DNA of 32,772 nucleotides from Clostridia bacterium (GTDB taxonomy: Bacteria; Bacillota; Clostridia; Christensenellales; Aristaeellaceae). The notes below the pieces were generated by a model. It made no database searches. It was not told the origin of the DNA and saw only the letters and a list, made by a program, of their open reading frames with translations. Positions 22,365 to 29,186 of the stretch are shown here, piece after piece. The stretch lies in the NCBI GenBank assembly GCA_017404985.1, contig JAFRBK010000018.1, positions 1-32,772 of the forward strand, given 5' to 3'. The translations under genes were made by a program, and so were the position numbers. How positions within the stretch are numbered: position 1 is the first letter of the stretch; each line of letters begins with the position of its first letter.

Positions 22365-22576
22365 ACAGCAATCCCCCTTTGCTGCAAGTACTGCTGAATA
22401 TCTTCAAGCACATACTTGCTGGACTGCGTATGAAGCACTTCATAATGCGGTACAAGATATGACTGGATGCACCCGGATTCCTCGAGCATTTGATAAACCC
22501 TGGACGGGGACAATCCCCATTGATTAGCACACCGATGGATCATGTACACCACAAAAGAAAAGGAATTCTTATCCAT
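22361..22576 (-). CDS. DUF3791 protein, putative antitoxin/partner
   Basis: The 71-residue helical protein reads MDKNSFSFVVYMIHRCANQWGLSPSRVYQMLEESGCIQSYLVPHYEVLHTQSSKYVLEDIQQYLQQRGIAV, the usual DUF3791 layout (YMIH, W..SP..VY..L, Y..P.Y.VLHT.....V.DI). ATG 22576 is preferred to GTG 22591 because AGGTGG lies 11 nt upstream of it and partly overlaps the GTG. It is the first gene of a three-gene operon and overlaps the DUF3990 start by 4 bp, typical of antitoxin-before-toxin order. Just upstream lies the end of a broken acetyltransferase gene in the same direction. Confidence 0.8.
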   Translation of the reverse strand: MDKNSFSFVVYMIHRCANQWGLSPSRVYQMLEESGCIQSYLVPHYEVLHTQSSKYVLEDIQQYLQQRGIAV

Positions 22577-22614
22577 CAGCAGTTTCACCACCTATCATTA
22601 TCTGCACACAAATC

Positions 22615-22850
22615 TTACAACACTTCGTCTGTTCTCGCAACAAATTTTCCTGTTTCCGAGTCATTTGATTCATTCAATTTCTCTTGAATAGCCTTAAGCA
22701 TTTTCCTTTCCTGATCAGAATAATACTTCTCAAATCCATATTTCTCATACAGACCCTGTTCACCGCTCATAATAAAAGTTGGCGATAGCCTAATTCTTTG
22801 GCATATTCAATTGCCTGATCCCTGCCATCGATTAACAATGACCCGGAGCA
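22615..22850 (-). pseudogene. Broken GNAT acetyltransferase (3' part, frameshifted)
   Basis: On the minus strand SLLIDGRDQAIEYAKELGYRQLLL reads to a TGA. In the overlapping frame MSGEQGLYEKYGFEKYYSDQER continues to TAA (22617-22615). Joined by a one-base shift, this is the C-terminal half of a GNAT protein (helix, strand, then GLYEKYGFE). Its 5' part is missing: the sequence stops at the terminator and tRNA-Pro repeat at 22839-22925. The gene was therefore cut at the island junction and then frameshifted. Confidence 0.75.
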
Positions 22851-22873
22851 CCCATTAAGGGCACTCCGGGTCA
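22839..22873 (-). terminator. Terminator after the displaced tRNA-Pro 3' end
   Basis: TGACCCGGAG (22839-22848) and CTCCGGGTCA (22864-22873) form a perfect 10-bp stem. On the minus strand it follows the tRNA-Pro 3' copy by 5 nt, as expected for the original tRNA terminator. The T tract is short. Confidence 0.55.
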
Positions 22874-22877
22874 TCGT

Positions 22878-22925
22878 GTCGAAGTGGCGGGATTCGAACC
22901 CGCGGCCTTTTGGTCCCGAACCAAA
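22878..22925 (-). repeat. 48-bp direct repeat: displaced 3' end of tRNA-Pro (att-like site)
   Basis: All 48 bases are identical to 26196-26243. They hold the tRNA-Pro 3' end from the anticodon loop through the T arm and acceptor (22879-22925), but the 5' half is absent, so this is not a working tRNA. Duplicated tRNA 3' ends of this kind mark integration by site-specific recombination. Confidence 0.85.
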
Positions 22926-23143
22926 GATTTAGTCCGTTTTTCCGGTTCTCGCCGCTTCTTTCCCAGAGATACCGTGAAATGCCCGTTTTCTCCGGCTTTT
23001 TCCGCCTGTTTACCCGTTTTTCCGCTTCTTTCCGGTTGGCTTCAAACCGGACATTTGGGCATTTTTCTCACTTTAAAGGTTCAATCATCCGTTGCAACCC
23101 CGTGCGTCGCAGCATGCTCGCAGGCTGTGCCTTGCCATTTGGT
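22926..23143. other. Non-coding island end with repeated C/T-rich motifs
   Basis: Next to the att-like repeat, motifs built on CCGTTTTTCCG, CCGTTTTCTCCGG and CCGCTTCTTTCC recur at least five times up to about 23060. No gene is supported here. Such repeats beside an attachment site resemble integrase or excisionase arm-binding sites; this is inference. Confidence 0.4.
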
Positions 23144-23545
23144 TTATTCCGCCCAGTTTGCCGTCTTCAGGTTTTTTACCCTGCAAAACTCACGTGTATT
23201 GTTTGTCACAACAGTATAACCTAATGATCTGGCATGTCCTGCTATGAGCATGTCTAAAGGGCCGATTGGAATTCCTCTTTTTTCAAGATCTGCCCGAACC
23301 TTTCCATACTCATCCGCTGCACGTGTATCAAAATCCAGGATTTCTATATTCGCAAGCAAAAGAGATAAAGCCAGTCTGTTTTTGTCAACCGCTTCGCTTT
23401 TCTCTACGCCGCAGACAAGTTCTGCATATGTTACTGAGGAAATACAAACATCTTTGGGCTCCATTTTCCGCAACTTCTGAAATACCTTTTCGGGTTTGTG
23501 TTTAATTGCATAAATGCAGATATTGGTATCCAGCATATACCTCAT
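23144..23545 (-). CDS. vapC: PIN-domain toxin VapC
   Basis: The 133-residue PIN-domain ribonuclease has its acidic active-site residues in place: D6 in [16 protein letters not shown]42 in [15 protein letters not shown]98 in [14 protein letters not shown], and N116 in [15 protein letters not shown]. VapC toxins cut tRNA or rRNA when freed from VapB. Its start overlaps the end of the antitoxin gene by 4 bp (ATGA, 23542-23545), the usual arrangement. It lies in the outer segment of the tRNA-Pro island, where it would stabilise the element. The gene looks intact. Confidence 0.93.
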   Translation of the reverse strand: MRYMLDTNICIYAIKHKPEKVFQKLRKMEPKDVCISSVTYAELVCGVEKSEAVDKNRLALSLLLANIEILDFDTRAADEYGKVRADLEKRGIPIGPLDMLIAGHARSLGYTVVTNNTREFCRVKNLKTANWAE

Positions 23546-23778
23546 AACGCTTCCCGCTCCTGAACTCCCTGATTGTCTCTTCCGTCTTTCATAAAGTCAT
23601 CTGAGAACATATCGATTGCCTTCATAAAGGATTCCCATTGGCTTGTTTTAGGCATCAAAAGAACAATGTCGCCAATCCGGTTTATTATCACTTCATCAGA
23701 AGAAAACCGGTATTCCTTTGGTAATCTTACAGCCTGGCTTCTTCCATTCTCAAAAACCTTCGCTACTGTCATATTCAT
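23542..23778 (-). CDS. vapB: AbrB/MazE-type antitoxin VapB
   Basis: This 78-residue antitoxin starts at ATG 23778, set by AAAGGA 5 nt upstream. [40 protein letters not shown] is a classic SpoVT/AbrB-type swapped-hairpin DNA-binding domain (about 3-42). The C-terminal [22 protein letters not shown] would wrap the toxin. It would repress its own operon through the 22-bp palindrome in the promoter. The overlap with vapC indicates coupled translation. Confidence 0.92.
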   Translation of the reverse strand: MNMTVAKVFENGRSQAVRLPKEYRFSSDEVIINRIGDIVLLMPKTSQWESFMKAIDMFSDDFMKDGRDNQGVQEREAL

Positions 23779-23796
23779 CACCGTCCTTTCAATTGT

Positions 23797-23825
23797 AGTA
23801 TATATCATGATATATACTCCGTCAA
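23797..23825 (-). promoter_or_regulatory. vapBC promoter with perfect 22-bp operator palindrome
   Basis: On the minus strand TTGACG (23825-23820) and TATACT (23802-23797) are 17 bp apart. The whole spacer and -10 are covered by a perfect 22-bp palindrome at 23797-23818, with half-site AGTATATATCA. A VapBC complex bound there would shut the promoter. Confidence 0.85.
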
Positions 23826-23860
23826 CCTCCATTTTTGTTTTTTGAATTGTCGGGATCAAC

Positions 23861-24000
23861 GCGCATCACTTGAATGCAAACACGATATCATCGGAAGCGG
23901 CATCGCAGATTCTCTGTCAAAGAATAGCATTTCGCATATGCTTCAGCAAGTAAATCCGAAACATCAGCTGATGACATATCTCTTAAGGCCGGATACTGAT
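23861..24000 (-). pseudogene. Remnant of a second GNAT gene end, with 40-bp repeat
   Basis: Bases 23864-23903 are identical to 25389-25428, the end of the intact GNAT gene, and in that frame read ICDAASDDIVFAFK against ICNAASDDIVFAFK. Upstream the frame is broken by stops; a neighbouring frame reads DQYPALRDMSSADVSDLLAEAYAKCYS, probably decayed coding sequence. It suggests a second, related GNAT gene that has mostly been lost. Confidence 0.55.
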
Positions 24001-24050
24001 CCGTTTCCGTCTGACAAGATGATAGCCTCCTGCTTCACTATACCCCACTG

Positions 24051-25331
24051 TTATATGAATGCTTTACTGATCAGTTCATATCCCCATACCGTTGGTTTCT
24101 CTGTGCCTTCCGGCAGCAGATTGTGCGTATAGCTCTGCTCCTCATGCCTGCGGATAAATGTATTGGGACCGATACAGTACAGTTCAATATGGATATTCTG
24201 GTTTACACGCACAAGATACAATTTCCCATCCTTTACTTCAATATGTATTTTGCCTGGAAGATATGTGCCGGTGAACTTCCGGAGACCCTCCTCCAAAACC
24301 GGTACCTCCTCCGGCCTCGCTGCATGTTTCGGTTCTTTTCCATAAAGGATATCAGCGATGCCTTCTCCCAACCGGTACTGGTTCAGCGATTCGTTATTGG
24401 AAAGAATGATGATACAAAGATCGTCCTCAAAGAAGTACTGCGTATACGCGGCAATCCCGTTGGCATCACCGCCGTGGGCATACATCGTCACGCCGTTCCG
24501 GTCATGCCGTTCCAGCCCGTAGCAATAATGATTCATGTTCTCTGCAAAGAACCGCTTATACGCCTTTGCGGACAGCAACTTTCTCTCCTTCAGGCACTCA
24601 TACCACTTCTGCAGATCATCGCAGTTCGAAACCAACGCCCCGGCTCCCAACAGAAACAGGTTGTTCACATACGGCACCCGAACCGTCTTCCCGTAATCAT
24701 GCATATAATTGTATGCCTTGTTTTCGTGAACAGCCAGGCCGTCGTCAAACACGGTATTGACCATCCCCAGCGGAAGGAAAATGTTCTCACGCAGAAAATC
24801 CCCGTAGGTCTGTTTTGAAACATGCTCAATGATCCAGGCCAGCAGGTTGTAATTTGAATTGTTGTAATTGAACGATTCTCCCGGGGGATTCATCGGCTGT
24901 TTCAGAATCCACTTACTGAGGAAAGCTTTTCGATCATAAGGCAACCTGTCTTCCCCGATATAGAAGTTATCCTCGAAATTGTAAAAGTTATACAATCCTG
25001 ATGTATGGGCAAGCAGATGATGGACTGTAATCCCGGCAGGAATCTGCATATTCTCCGGGAGATATGTATTTGCATCCGCATCCAATGATAAAAGTCTCCT
25101 GTCATACAGAAGCATTATGGCAAAAGCGGTAAACTGCTTTGTGACCGACGCAATCGTGAACCGGGTAGCCAGGGTATTCTTCACACCAAACTCCGCGCAG
25201 GAATAGCCACGGCTGGTTTCCCAAAGTATTTTCTCATCTTTAACAATACGAATGGCTCCCCAAAAATCCCAGTATTCCGTCTCCCGCTCTATGAATGCAG
25301 CCAGCCGCTGCTGAGTATCATTCCCGGTCAT
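24051..25331 (-). CDS. Serine hydrolase, beta-lactamase class C-like
   Basis: The protein of about 426 residues belongs to the penicillin-binding/beta-lactamase-like serine hydrolases. It has the nucleophile motif SVTK (S62, K65) in TRFTIASVTKQFTAFAIM, the YxN motif in GESFNYNNSNYNLLAWIIEH (Y156, N158), HTSGLYN, and the late HGG in YAHGGDANGIAAY. There is no signal peptide or membrane anchor, so a cytoplasmic esterase or peptidase is more likely than an antibiotic-destroying lactamase. The C-terminal 100 residues form an extra strand-rich domain (GTYLPGKIHIEVKDGKLYLVRV). ATG 25331 is chosen because GGGGAGA lies 9 nt upstream; GTG 25379 has no such site. It follows the GNAT gene closely, in the same direction. 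Confidence 0.85.
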   Translation of the reverse strand: MTGNDTQQRLAAFIERETEYWDFWGAIRIVKDEKILWETSRGYSCAEFGVKNTLATRFTIASVTKQFTAFAIMLLYDRRLLSLDADANTYLPENMQIPAGITVHHLLAHTSGLYNFYNFEDNFYIGEDRLPYDRKAFLSKWILKQPMNPPGESFNYNNSNYNLLAWIIEHVSKQTYGDFLRENIFLPLGMVNTVFDDGLAVHENKAYNYMHDYGKTVRVPYVNNLFLLGAGALVSNCDDLQKWYECLKERKLLSAKAYKRFFAENMNHYCYGLERHDRNGVTMYAHGGDANGIAAYTQYFFEDDLCIIILSNNESLNQYRLGEGIADILYGKEPKHAARPEEVPVLEEGLRKFTGTYLPGKIHIEVKDGKLYLVRVNQNIHIELYCIGPNTFIRRHEEQSYTHNLLPEGTEKPTVWGYELISKAFI

Positions 25332-25388
25332 AGAAACTGATCTCCCCTTCGAATTGAAATAATACCCGAAAACCTTCACTTAAACGCA

Positions 25389-25428
25389 CATCACTTGAAT
25401 GCAAACACGATATCATCGGAAGCGGCAT
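25389..25428. repeat. 40-bp direct repeat, right copy
   Basis: This copy is identical to 23864-23903. It covers the last codons of the intact GNAT gene and flanks the serine hydrolase gene together with the left copy. Confidence 0.85.
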
Positions 25429-25807
25429 TACAGATCCCTCCTGCTTTCTCATAACACCTGCAGGCAGAAGCATTGTGTTTATAAGTAAGCAGAAACATCT
25501 TGCGGCAGCCCAGGGTTTTCGAATGCTCATGAATAAACCGGACAAGTTCCGTTCCGTAACCCTGATTTTGCCATCCTTCCATAATGTCAATTGCGTAAAG
25601 ATAGTATACTTTTTGCCCGTTTGGCTCATTCAGAACATAACCGTAAGCAAATCCGATTGCTTTTCCGTTGTCTGCAGCTATATAACCGTATGCGTTTTTT
25701 TCATTCAAAAACGCCTTCAGCACCGCTTCATCGTATTTCGTATTCTCATCATCAACAAAGTCAAGCATCAGCGCAAGATTTTGTTCTGCTAATAGTTCAC
25801 ACTTCAT
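25391..25807 (-). CDS. GNAT acetyltransferase, AAC(3)-I-like shape
   Basis: The 138-residue GNAT protein has IAADNGKAIGFAYGYVL (strands 2-3), YYLYAIDIMEGWQNQGYGTELVRFIHEHSKTLGCRKMFLLTYKHNASACRCYEKAGG. The acetyl-CoA loop is Q-N-Q-G-Y-G (about 80-85) and the motif B 'N.SA...YEKAGG' is clear. Its length and the DENTKYDEAVLKAFL start resemble gentamicin 3-N-acetyltransferases of the AAC(3)-I group, but many GNATs with other substrates look alike, so no resistance is claimed. GAGGAGG lies 8 nt before ATG 25807. The last 40 bp are repeated at 23864. Confidence 0.82.
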   Translation of the reverse strand: MKCELLAEQNLALMLDFVDDENTKYDEAVLKAFLNEKNAYGYIAADNGKAIGFAYGYVLNEPNGQKVYYLYAIDIMEGWQNQGYGTELVRFIHEHSKTLGCRKMFLLTYKHNASACRCYEKAGGICNAASDDIVFAFK

Positions 25808-26156
25808 ACGCTTGCCTCCTCGGTTTTATCTATGAAATATATTATCAAACCCACCATGCTGTGTCCATCCGGCAAAATTCCGTCGCCAATCAACCGTTCG
25901 AGATCCTCAGCCGGAACTTATAGCTCCCTGCCGACTGCAAGCCCGGTTCAACGGGAACTATGGTCAGCCCAGAAATTTTAAAGAGGCAGTCTAAAAAAGC
26001 CAACATTTTAAACCGGCAAAATTTCCAGAGGAAAAAACCGGAAATTTACGGAAATTTACGGAAGTGGTATTTTCAAGTTCACCGCAAGGTGCCTCACCGC
26101 CACGCTGCAACCCGGGAGGTTGCAGATCGGAAAAAAGCGGAAAACCCGCACGAAAA
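25808..26156. other. Non-coding right end of the island
   Basis: No gene is supported in this stretch. Around 26038-26062, CGGAAATTTACGG is repeated in tandem (GAAATTTACG twice, then again partly), and CCGG-rich motifs like those at the left end (AAAACCGG, ACCGGCAAAA) are present. The frame reading KAAGSNPATST across the repeat is the well-known chance translation of a tRNA 3' end. Integrase genes usually lie here, but none is seen. Confidence 0.5.
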
Positions 26157-26194
26157 GCAAAACCCCGGGAGCATTGATTTACAATGTCCCGGGG
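26157..26194 (-). terminator. Terminator of the tRNA-Thr/tRNA-Pro unit
   Basis: On the minus strand CCCCGGGA and TCCCGGGG (26194-26187 with 26170-26163) pair, and the inner CATTG/CAATG extends the stem; TTTT follows. It starts 2 nt after the tRNA-Pro 3' end. Confidence 0.85.
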
Positions 26195-26196
26195 AG

Positions 26197-26270
26197 TCGA
26201 AGTGGCGGGATTCGAACCCGCGGCCTTTTGGTCCCGAACCAAACGCGCTACCAAACTGCGCTACACCTCG
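26197..26270 (-). tRNA. tRNA-Pro (CGG)
   Basis: The 74-nt cloverleaf is complete: acceptor CGAGGTG with CACTTCG (one G-T pair), D stem GCGC/GCGC, anticodon stem TTTGG/CCAAA with loop TTCGGGA (anticodon CGG), T arm GCGGG-TTCGAAT-CCCGC, and discriminator A. CCA is not encoded. It is the intact target of the island; its 3' 47 bases recur at 22879-22925. Confidence 0.93.
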
Positions 26271-26274
26271 TTGC

Positions 26275-26350
26275 TGGAGCCGATGAGGGGACTCGAACCC
26301 CTGACCTGCTGATTACGAATCGGCTGCTCTACCAACTGAGCCACATCGGC
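26275..26350 (-). tRNA. tRNA-Thr (CGT)
   Basis: Acceptor GCCGATG pairs with CATCGGC. The anticodon stem GCCGA/TCGGC carries loop TTCGTAA (anticodon CGT), and the T arm is AGGGG-TTCGAGT-CCCCT. The encoded CCA end lies at 26277-26275 after discriminator T. It is transcribed together with tRNA-Pro, 4 nt downstream. Confidence 0.94.
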
Positions 26351-26366
26351 ACAACCAGCAACGGGT

Positions 26367-26395
26367 ATTATATCAAAGCCGCCCGCGTTTGTCCA
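26367..26395 (-). promoter_or_regulatory. Promoter of the tRNA-Thr/tRNA-Pro unit
   Basis: On the minus strand TGGACA (26395-26390) and a perfect TATAAT (26372-26367) are 17 bp apart, 16 bp ahead of the tRNA-Thr 5' end. Confidence 0.85.
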
Positions 26396-26471
26396 GCATA
26401 AATTTTTCCTTTTTCGCAGCTCGCTTCAGCGCTCATTTTGAAGGCCCGTTTTATGCCCAAAGGCCGGAATA

Positions 26472-27845
26472 TCAGCCCTCCAGCTTTCTCCGCGCAGACT
26501 CAATGGCCTGCTGCACCATCTCCGGGGCCGGGGCGCCGGGAATCTTACGCTTCTCCACGCAGGCGCTCATGCTCAGGTCGTCGAAAACATCCTGCTCAAA
26601 GGCGGGATGGAACTGCTTCAGCTCCTCCAGGGACAGGTCCAGCAGCGCCTTGTTCCCGTCCAGGCAGTGGGCCACCAGTTCTCCCACCACCTTGTGGGCA
26701 TCCCGGAAGGCCACCCCTTTTTTCACCAGGTAGTCGGCGCAGTCCGTCGCGTTGGTGAATCCGCCGGAGGCCCCCCGCTCCATCACGTCCTTCCGGAAGG
26801 TAACAGTCTTCAGCATGGCCGTGAACACGGTCAGCCCCTTGACCAGCGTGTCCCGGGTGTCGAAGAAGGCCTCCTTGTCCTCCTGCATATCCTTGTTGTA
26901 TGCCAGCGGCAGCCCCTTCATCACCGTCAGCAGCCCCATCAGGTGGCCGTATACCCGCCCGGTCTTCCCCCGGATCAGCTCCGCCACGTCCGGGTTCTTT
27001 TTCTGGGGCATGATGCTGGATCCGGTGGCGAAGGCGTCGTCCATCTCCACGAAGCGGAACTCGTTGGTGTTCCAGAGGATCAGCTCCTCGCAGAAGCGGC
27101 TCAGGTGCATCATGCAGATCGCCGCCGCGGAAAGGTAGTCCAGCATATAGTCCCGGTCCGATACGCCGTCCAGGCTGTTTTCGGAGATGGCACTGAAGTC
27201 CAGCAGCTCCGCCACCCGTTCCCGGTTCAGGGGATAGGTGGTTCCCGCCAGCGCGCCGGAGCCGAGCACCATCACGTCTGCCGCCTCGTATGCCCGGCGG
27301 AAGCGGTCCCGGTCCCGCAGGAACATCTGGGCATAAGCCATCATGTGGTGCGCCAGCGTAATCGGCTGGGCCTTCTGCAGGTGGGTATATCCCGGCATGA
27401 TCGTGTGCAGGTTCTCCTCCGCGATGCCGAGAATCGCCTCCAGCAGCTCCTTCAGCATGGCCTCCGTTTCCCGGCAGGCCGCCTTCGCGTACATCCGGGT
27501 GTCCAGGGCCACCTGGTCGTTCCGGCTGCGGCCGGTGTGCAGCCGCTTCCCGGCCTCCCCGATCCGCTCCGTCAGCAGGGTTTCCACGTTCATGTGGATG
27601 TCTTCCGCGTCCACCATCCACTGGATCTTTCCCGCCCGGGCATCCTCCAGGATCCCCTTCAGCCCCGCCACGATTGTTTCCGCATCCTCCGCGGGAATGA
27701 TGCCCTGCTCGCCCAGCATCGTGGCATGGGCGATGGACCCGGTAATATCCTGCTCAAACAGGCGCTGGTCAAAGGATATGCTGGAGTGGAAATCGTCCAC
27801 CAGCCCGTCTGTCGCCTTGCCGAACCGTCCGCCCCACAGTTTCAT
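26472..27845 (-). CDS. argH: Argininosuccinate lyase
   Basis: The 457-residue enzyme splits argininosuccinate into arginine and fumarate, the last step of arginine synthesis. It starts MKLWGGRFGKATDGLVDDFHSSISFDQRLFEQDI and has LHTGRSRNDQVALDTRMY, MPGYTHLQKAQPITLAHHMMAYA and the family signature TGSSIMPQKKNPDVAELIRGK with the mobile catalytic serine loop. It is full length. argG is not adjacent. AAAAGGAA lies about 11 nt before ATG 27845. It is divergent from ruvC, with both promoters between them. Confidence 0.97.
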   Translation of the reverse strand: MKLWGGRFGKATDGLVDDFHSSISFDQRLFEQDITGSIAHATMLGEQGIIPAEDAETIVAGLKGILEDARAGKIQWMVDAEDIHMNVETLLTERIGEAGKRLHTGRSRNDQVALDTRMYAKAACRETEAMLKELLEAILGIAEENLHTIMPGYTHLQKAQPITLAHHMMAYAQMFLRDRDRFRRAYEAADVMVLGSGALAGTTYPLNRERVAELLDFSAISENSLDGVSDRDYMLDYLSAAAICMMHLSRFCEELILWNTNEFRFVEMDDAFATGSSIMPQKKNPDVAELIRGKTGRVYGHLMGLLTVMKGLPLAYNKDMQEDKEAFFDTRDTLVKGLTVFTAMLKTVTFRKDVMERGASGGFTNATDCADYLVKKGVAFRDAHKVVGELVAHCLDGNKALLDLSLEELKQFHPAFEQDVFDDLSMSACVEKRKIPGAPAPEMVQQAIESARRKLEG

Positions 27846-27911
27846 GTCGATTCATTCCTTTTCTGATGATTCTTCCCGGCCCCCGCCGCGTGCCGGCGCA
27901 GGCCCTTTTCA

Positions 27912-27939
27912 ATTGTACACGTTCCCGCGGTTTTCGCAA
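27912..27939 (-). promoter_or_regulatory. argH promoter
   Basis: On the minus strand TTGCGA (27939-27934) and TACAAT (27917-27912) are 16 bp apart. No ArgR-like box is clearly visible beside it. Confidence 0.6.
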
Positions 27940-27974
27940 GGGAGAATCCGCCGGATTTCTTCTTTTTGTTCGCC

Positions 27975-28003
27975 TTGACTTTTTCCGGATGGGCGTTTAC
28001 CAT
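27975..28003 (+). promoter_or_regulatory. Promoter of the ruvC operon
   Basis: TTGACT (27975-27980) and TACCAT (27998-28003) are 17 bp apart, 35 bp before the ruvC start. No LexA box (GAAC-N4-GTTC) is visible, so SOS control is not supported here. Confidence 0.6.
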
Positions 28004-28037
28004 AACGGCATGAAACCGCAGGAAAAGGGGCGATGGC

Positions 28038-28532
28038 TTGACGGTGCTGGGGATCGATCCGGGGTATGCGCTCATGGGCTGGAGCGTGGTGGAGTGCAAA
28101 GGCTCCCGGATGAAGCTGGTGAATTACGGCTGTATTGAAACGAAGGCCGGCGTTCCCATGCCGGACCGGCTCCGCACCCTGCAGCTCGGGATCCGGGACC
28201 TGCTGGCGATTTATCATCCGGATGACGTCGCCTTCGAGGAGCTTTTTTTCGCCCGGAATGTGACCACCGCGCTGATGGTGGGCGCCGCCCGGGGCGCGGC
28301 CATCATCGCCGCCGCGGAGTACACGCGCAATTTATATGAATATACGCCGATGCAGATCAAGCAGGCGGTCACGGGGTACGGCAAAGCCGATAAGAAGCAG
28401 GTGCAGCAGATGGTCAAGCTCCTGCTGAAGCTGGATGAAATCCCGAAGCCGGATGACGCGGCGGATGCCATCGCCTGCGCCATCACCCATTGCCAGGCCG
28501 GCCATGCCCGGAACGAATTCCTGATGAAATAA
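28038..28532 (+). CDS. ruvC: Holliday junction resolvase RuvC
   Basis: The 164-residue endonuclease cuts Holliday junctions made during recombination. Catalytic acids are visible: D7 in VLGIDPGYALMGW, E68 in VAFEELFFARN, and the pair in KPDDAADAIACAI (about D140 and D143). The start is TTG 28038, with AGGGG 7 nt upstream; an ATG five bases earlier is followed at once by a stop in its own frame. It begins the ruvC-ruvA-ruvB-queA operon, 16 nt before ruvA. Confidence 0.96.
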   Translation: MTVLGIDPGYALMGWSVVECKGSRMKLVNYGCIETKAGVPMPDRLRTLQLGIRDLLAIYHPDDVAFEELFFARNVTTALMVGAARGAAIIAAAEYTRNLYEYTPMQIKQAVTGYGKADKKQVQQMVKLLLKLDEIPKPDDAADAIACAITHCQAGHARNEFLMK

Positions 28533-28548
28533 CGGAGGACGCGCGCCG

Positions 28549-29154
28549 ATGTATGCATTTATTGAAGGCGAAGTATGTGAGAAGGTCAACGGGGGGCTGG
28601 TGATCCTGGCCGCCGGCGTCGGCTGGCAGCTGAACTGTTCCAATAACACGCTCCAGGCCGCCCCGCCGGTGGGGGAAAAAATGCGCTGCTATACCTTTCT
28701 CTCCGTCCGGGAAGACGCGATGGAGCTCTTCGGCTTCGCTACCCGGGAGGAAAAGGAAATGTTTCTCCAGCTGACCTCCGTGTCCGGCATCGGGCCGAAA
28801 ACCGCCCTCGGCGTGCTGGGGTCCATGCCCCTGCGGGACCTGAGCCTCGCCATCCTGCTGGGGGATGTGAACGCCCTTTCCCGCGCCCCCGGCATCGGGA
28901 AGAAAACGGCCCAGCGCATCGCCCTGGAGCTGAAGGACAAAATCAGCCAGGCGGACGTCTCCGCCCAGGCGGATGTGCCCGCCGCGCCCCTGGCCTCCAT
29001 GGCTTCCGACTGCGTTGCCGAGGCCATCGAAGCCCTGGCCGCCCTGGGCTATTCCTCCACGGAAGCCCGGAATGCCGTCAGCCAGGTGCGGGACCAGTCC
29101 GACAAGCCGGAGGAGCTGATCCGCCTGGCGCTGCGGGCCATGGCCGGCATGTGA
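28549..29154 (+). CDS. ruvA: Holliday junction branch-migration subunit RuvA
   Basis: This 201-residue protein binds the four-way junction and loads RuvB. The N-terminal OB-fold (MYAFIEGEVCEKVNGGLVILAAGVGWQL) is followed by two helix-hairpin-helix motifs (LTSVSGIGPKTALGVLG and LSRAPGIGKKTAQRIALELKDKI). A flexible Ala-rich linker (about 137-152) leads to the RuvB-binding C-terminal domain (AIEALAALGYSSTEARNAVSQV). GGAGG lies 10 nt before ATG 28549. Confidence 0.97.
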   Translation: MYAFIEGEVCEKVNGGLVILAAGVGWQLNCSNNTLQAAPPVGEKMRCYTFLSVREDAMELFGFATREEKEMFLQLTSVSGIGPKTALGVLGSMPLRDLSLAILLGDVNALSRAPGIGKKTAQRIALELKDKISQADVSAQADVPAAPLASMASDCVAEAIEALAALGYSSTEARNAVSQVRDQSDKPEELIRLALRAMAGM

Positions 29155-29186
29155 TGCGGCCGGTATAGAATGAAGGAGAATGAACC

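Noticed and set aside
22878-22925. Second tRNA-Pro gene
   Set aside because: Only the 3' half from the anticodon loop is present; the D arm and the 5' acceptor strand are missing.
24051-25331. True antibiotic-degrading class C beta-lactamase
   Set aside because: There is no signal peptide, and there is an extra C-terminal domain; the SxxK and YxN motifs are shared by many esterases and peptidases.
25991-26254. 87-residue minus-strand frame containing KAAGSNPATST
   Set aside because: This is the usual false translation of a tRNA 3' end and the sequence next to it.
27940-28037. LexA (SOS) box upstream of ruvC
   Set aside because: No GAAC-N4-GTTC dyad was found around the promoter at 27975-28003.
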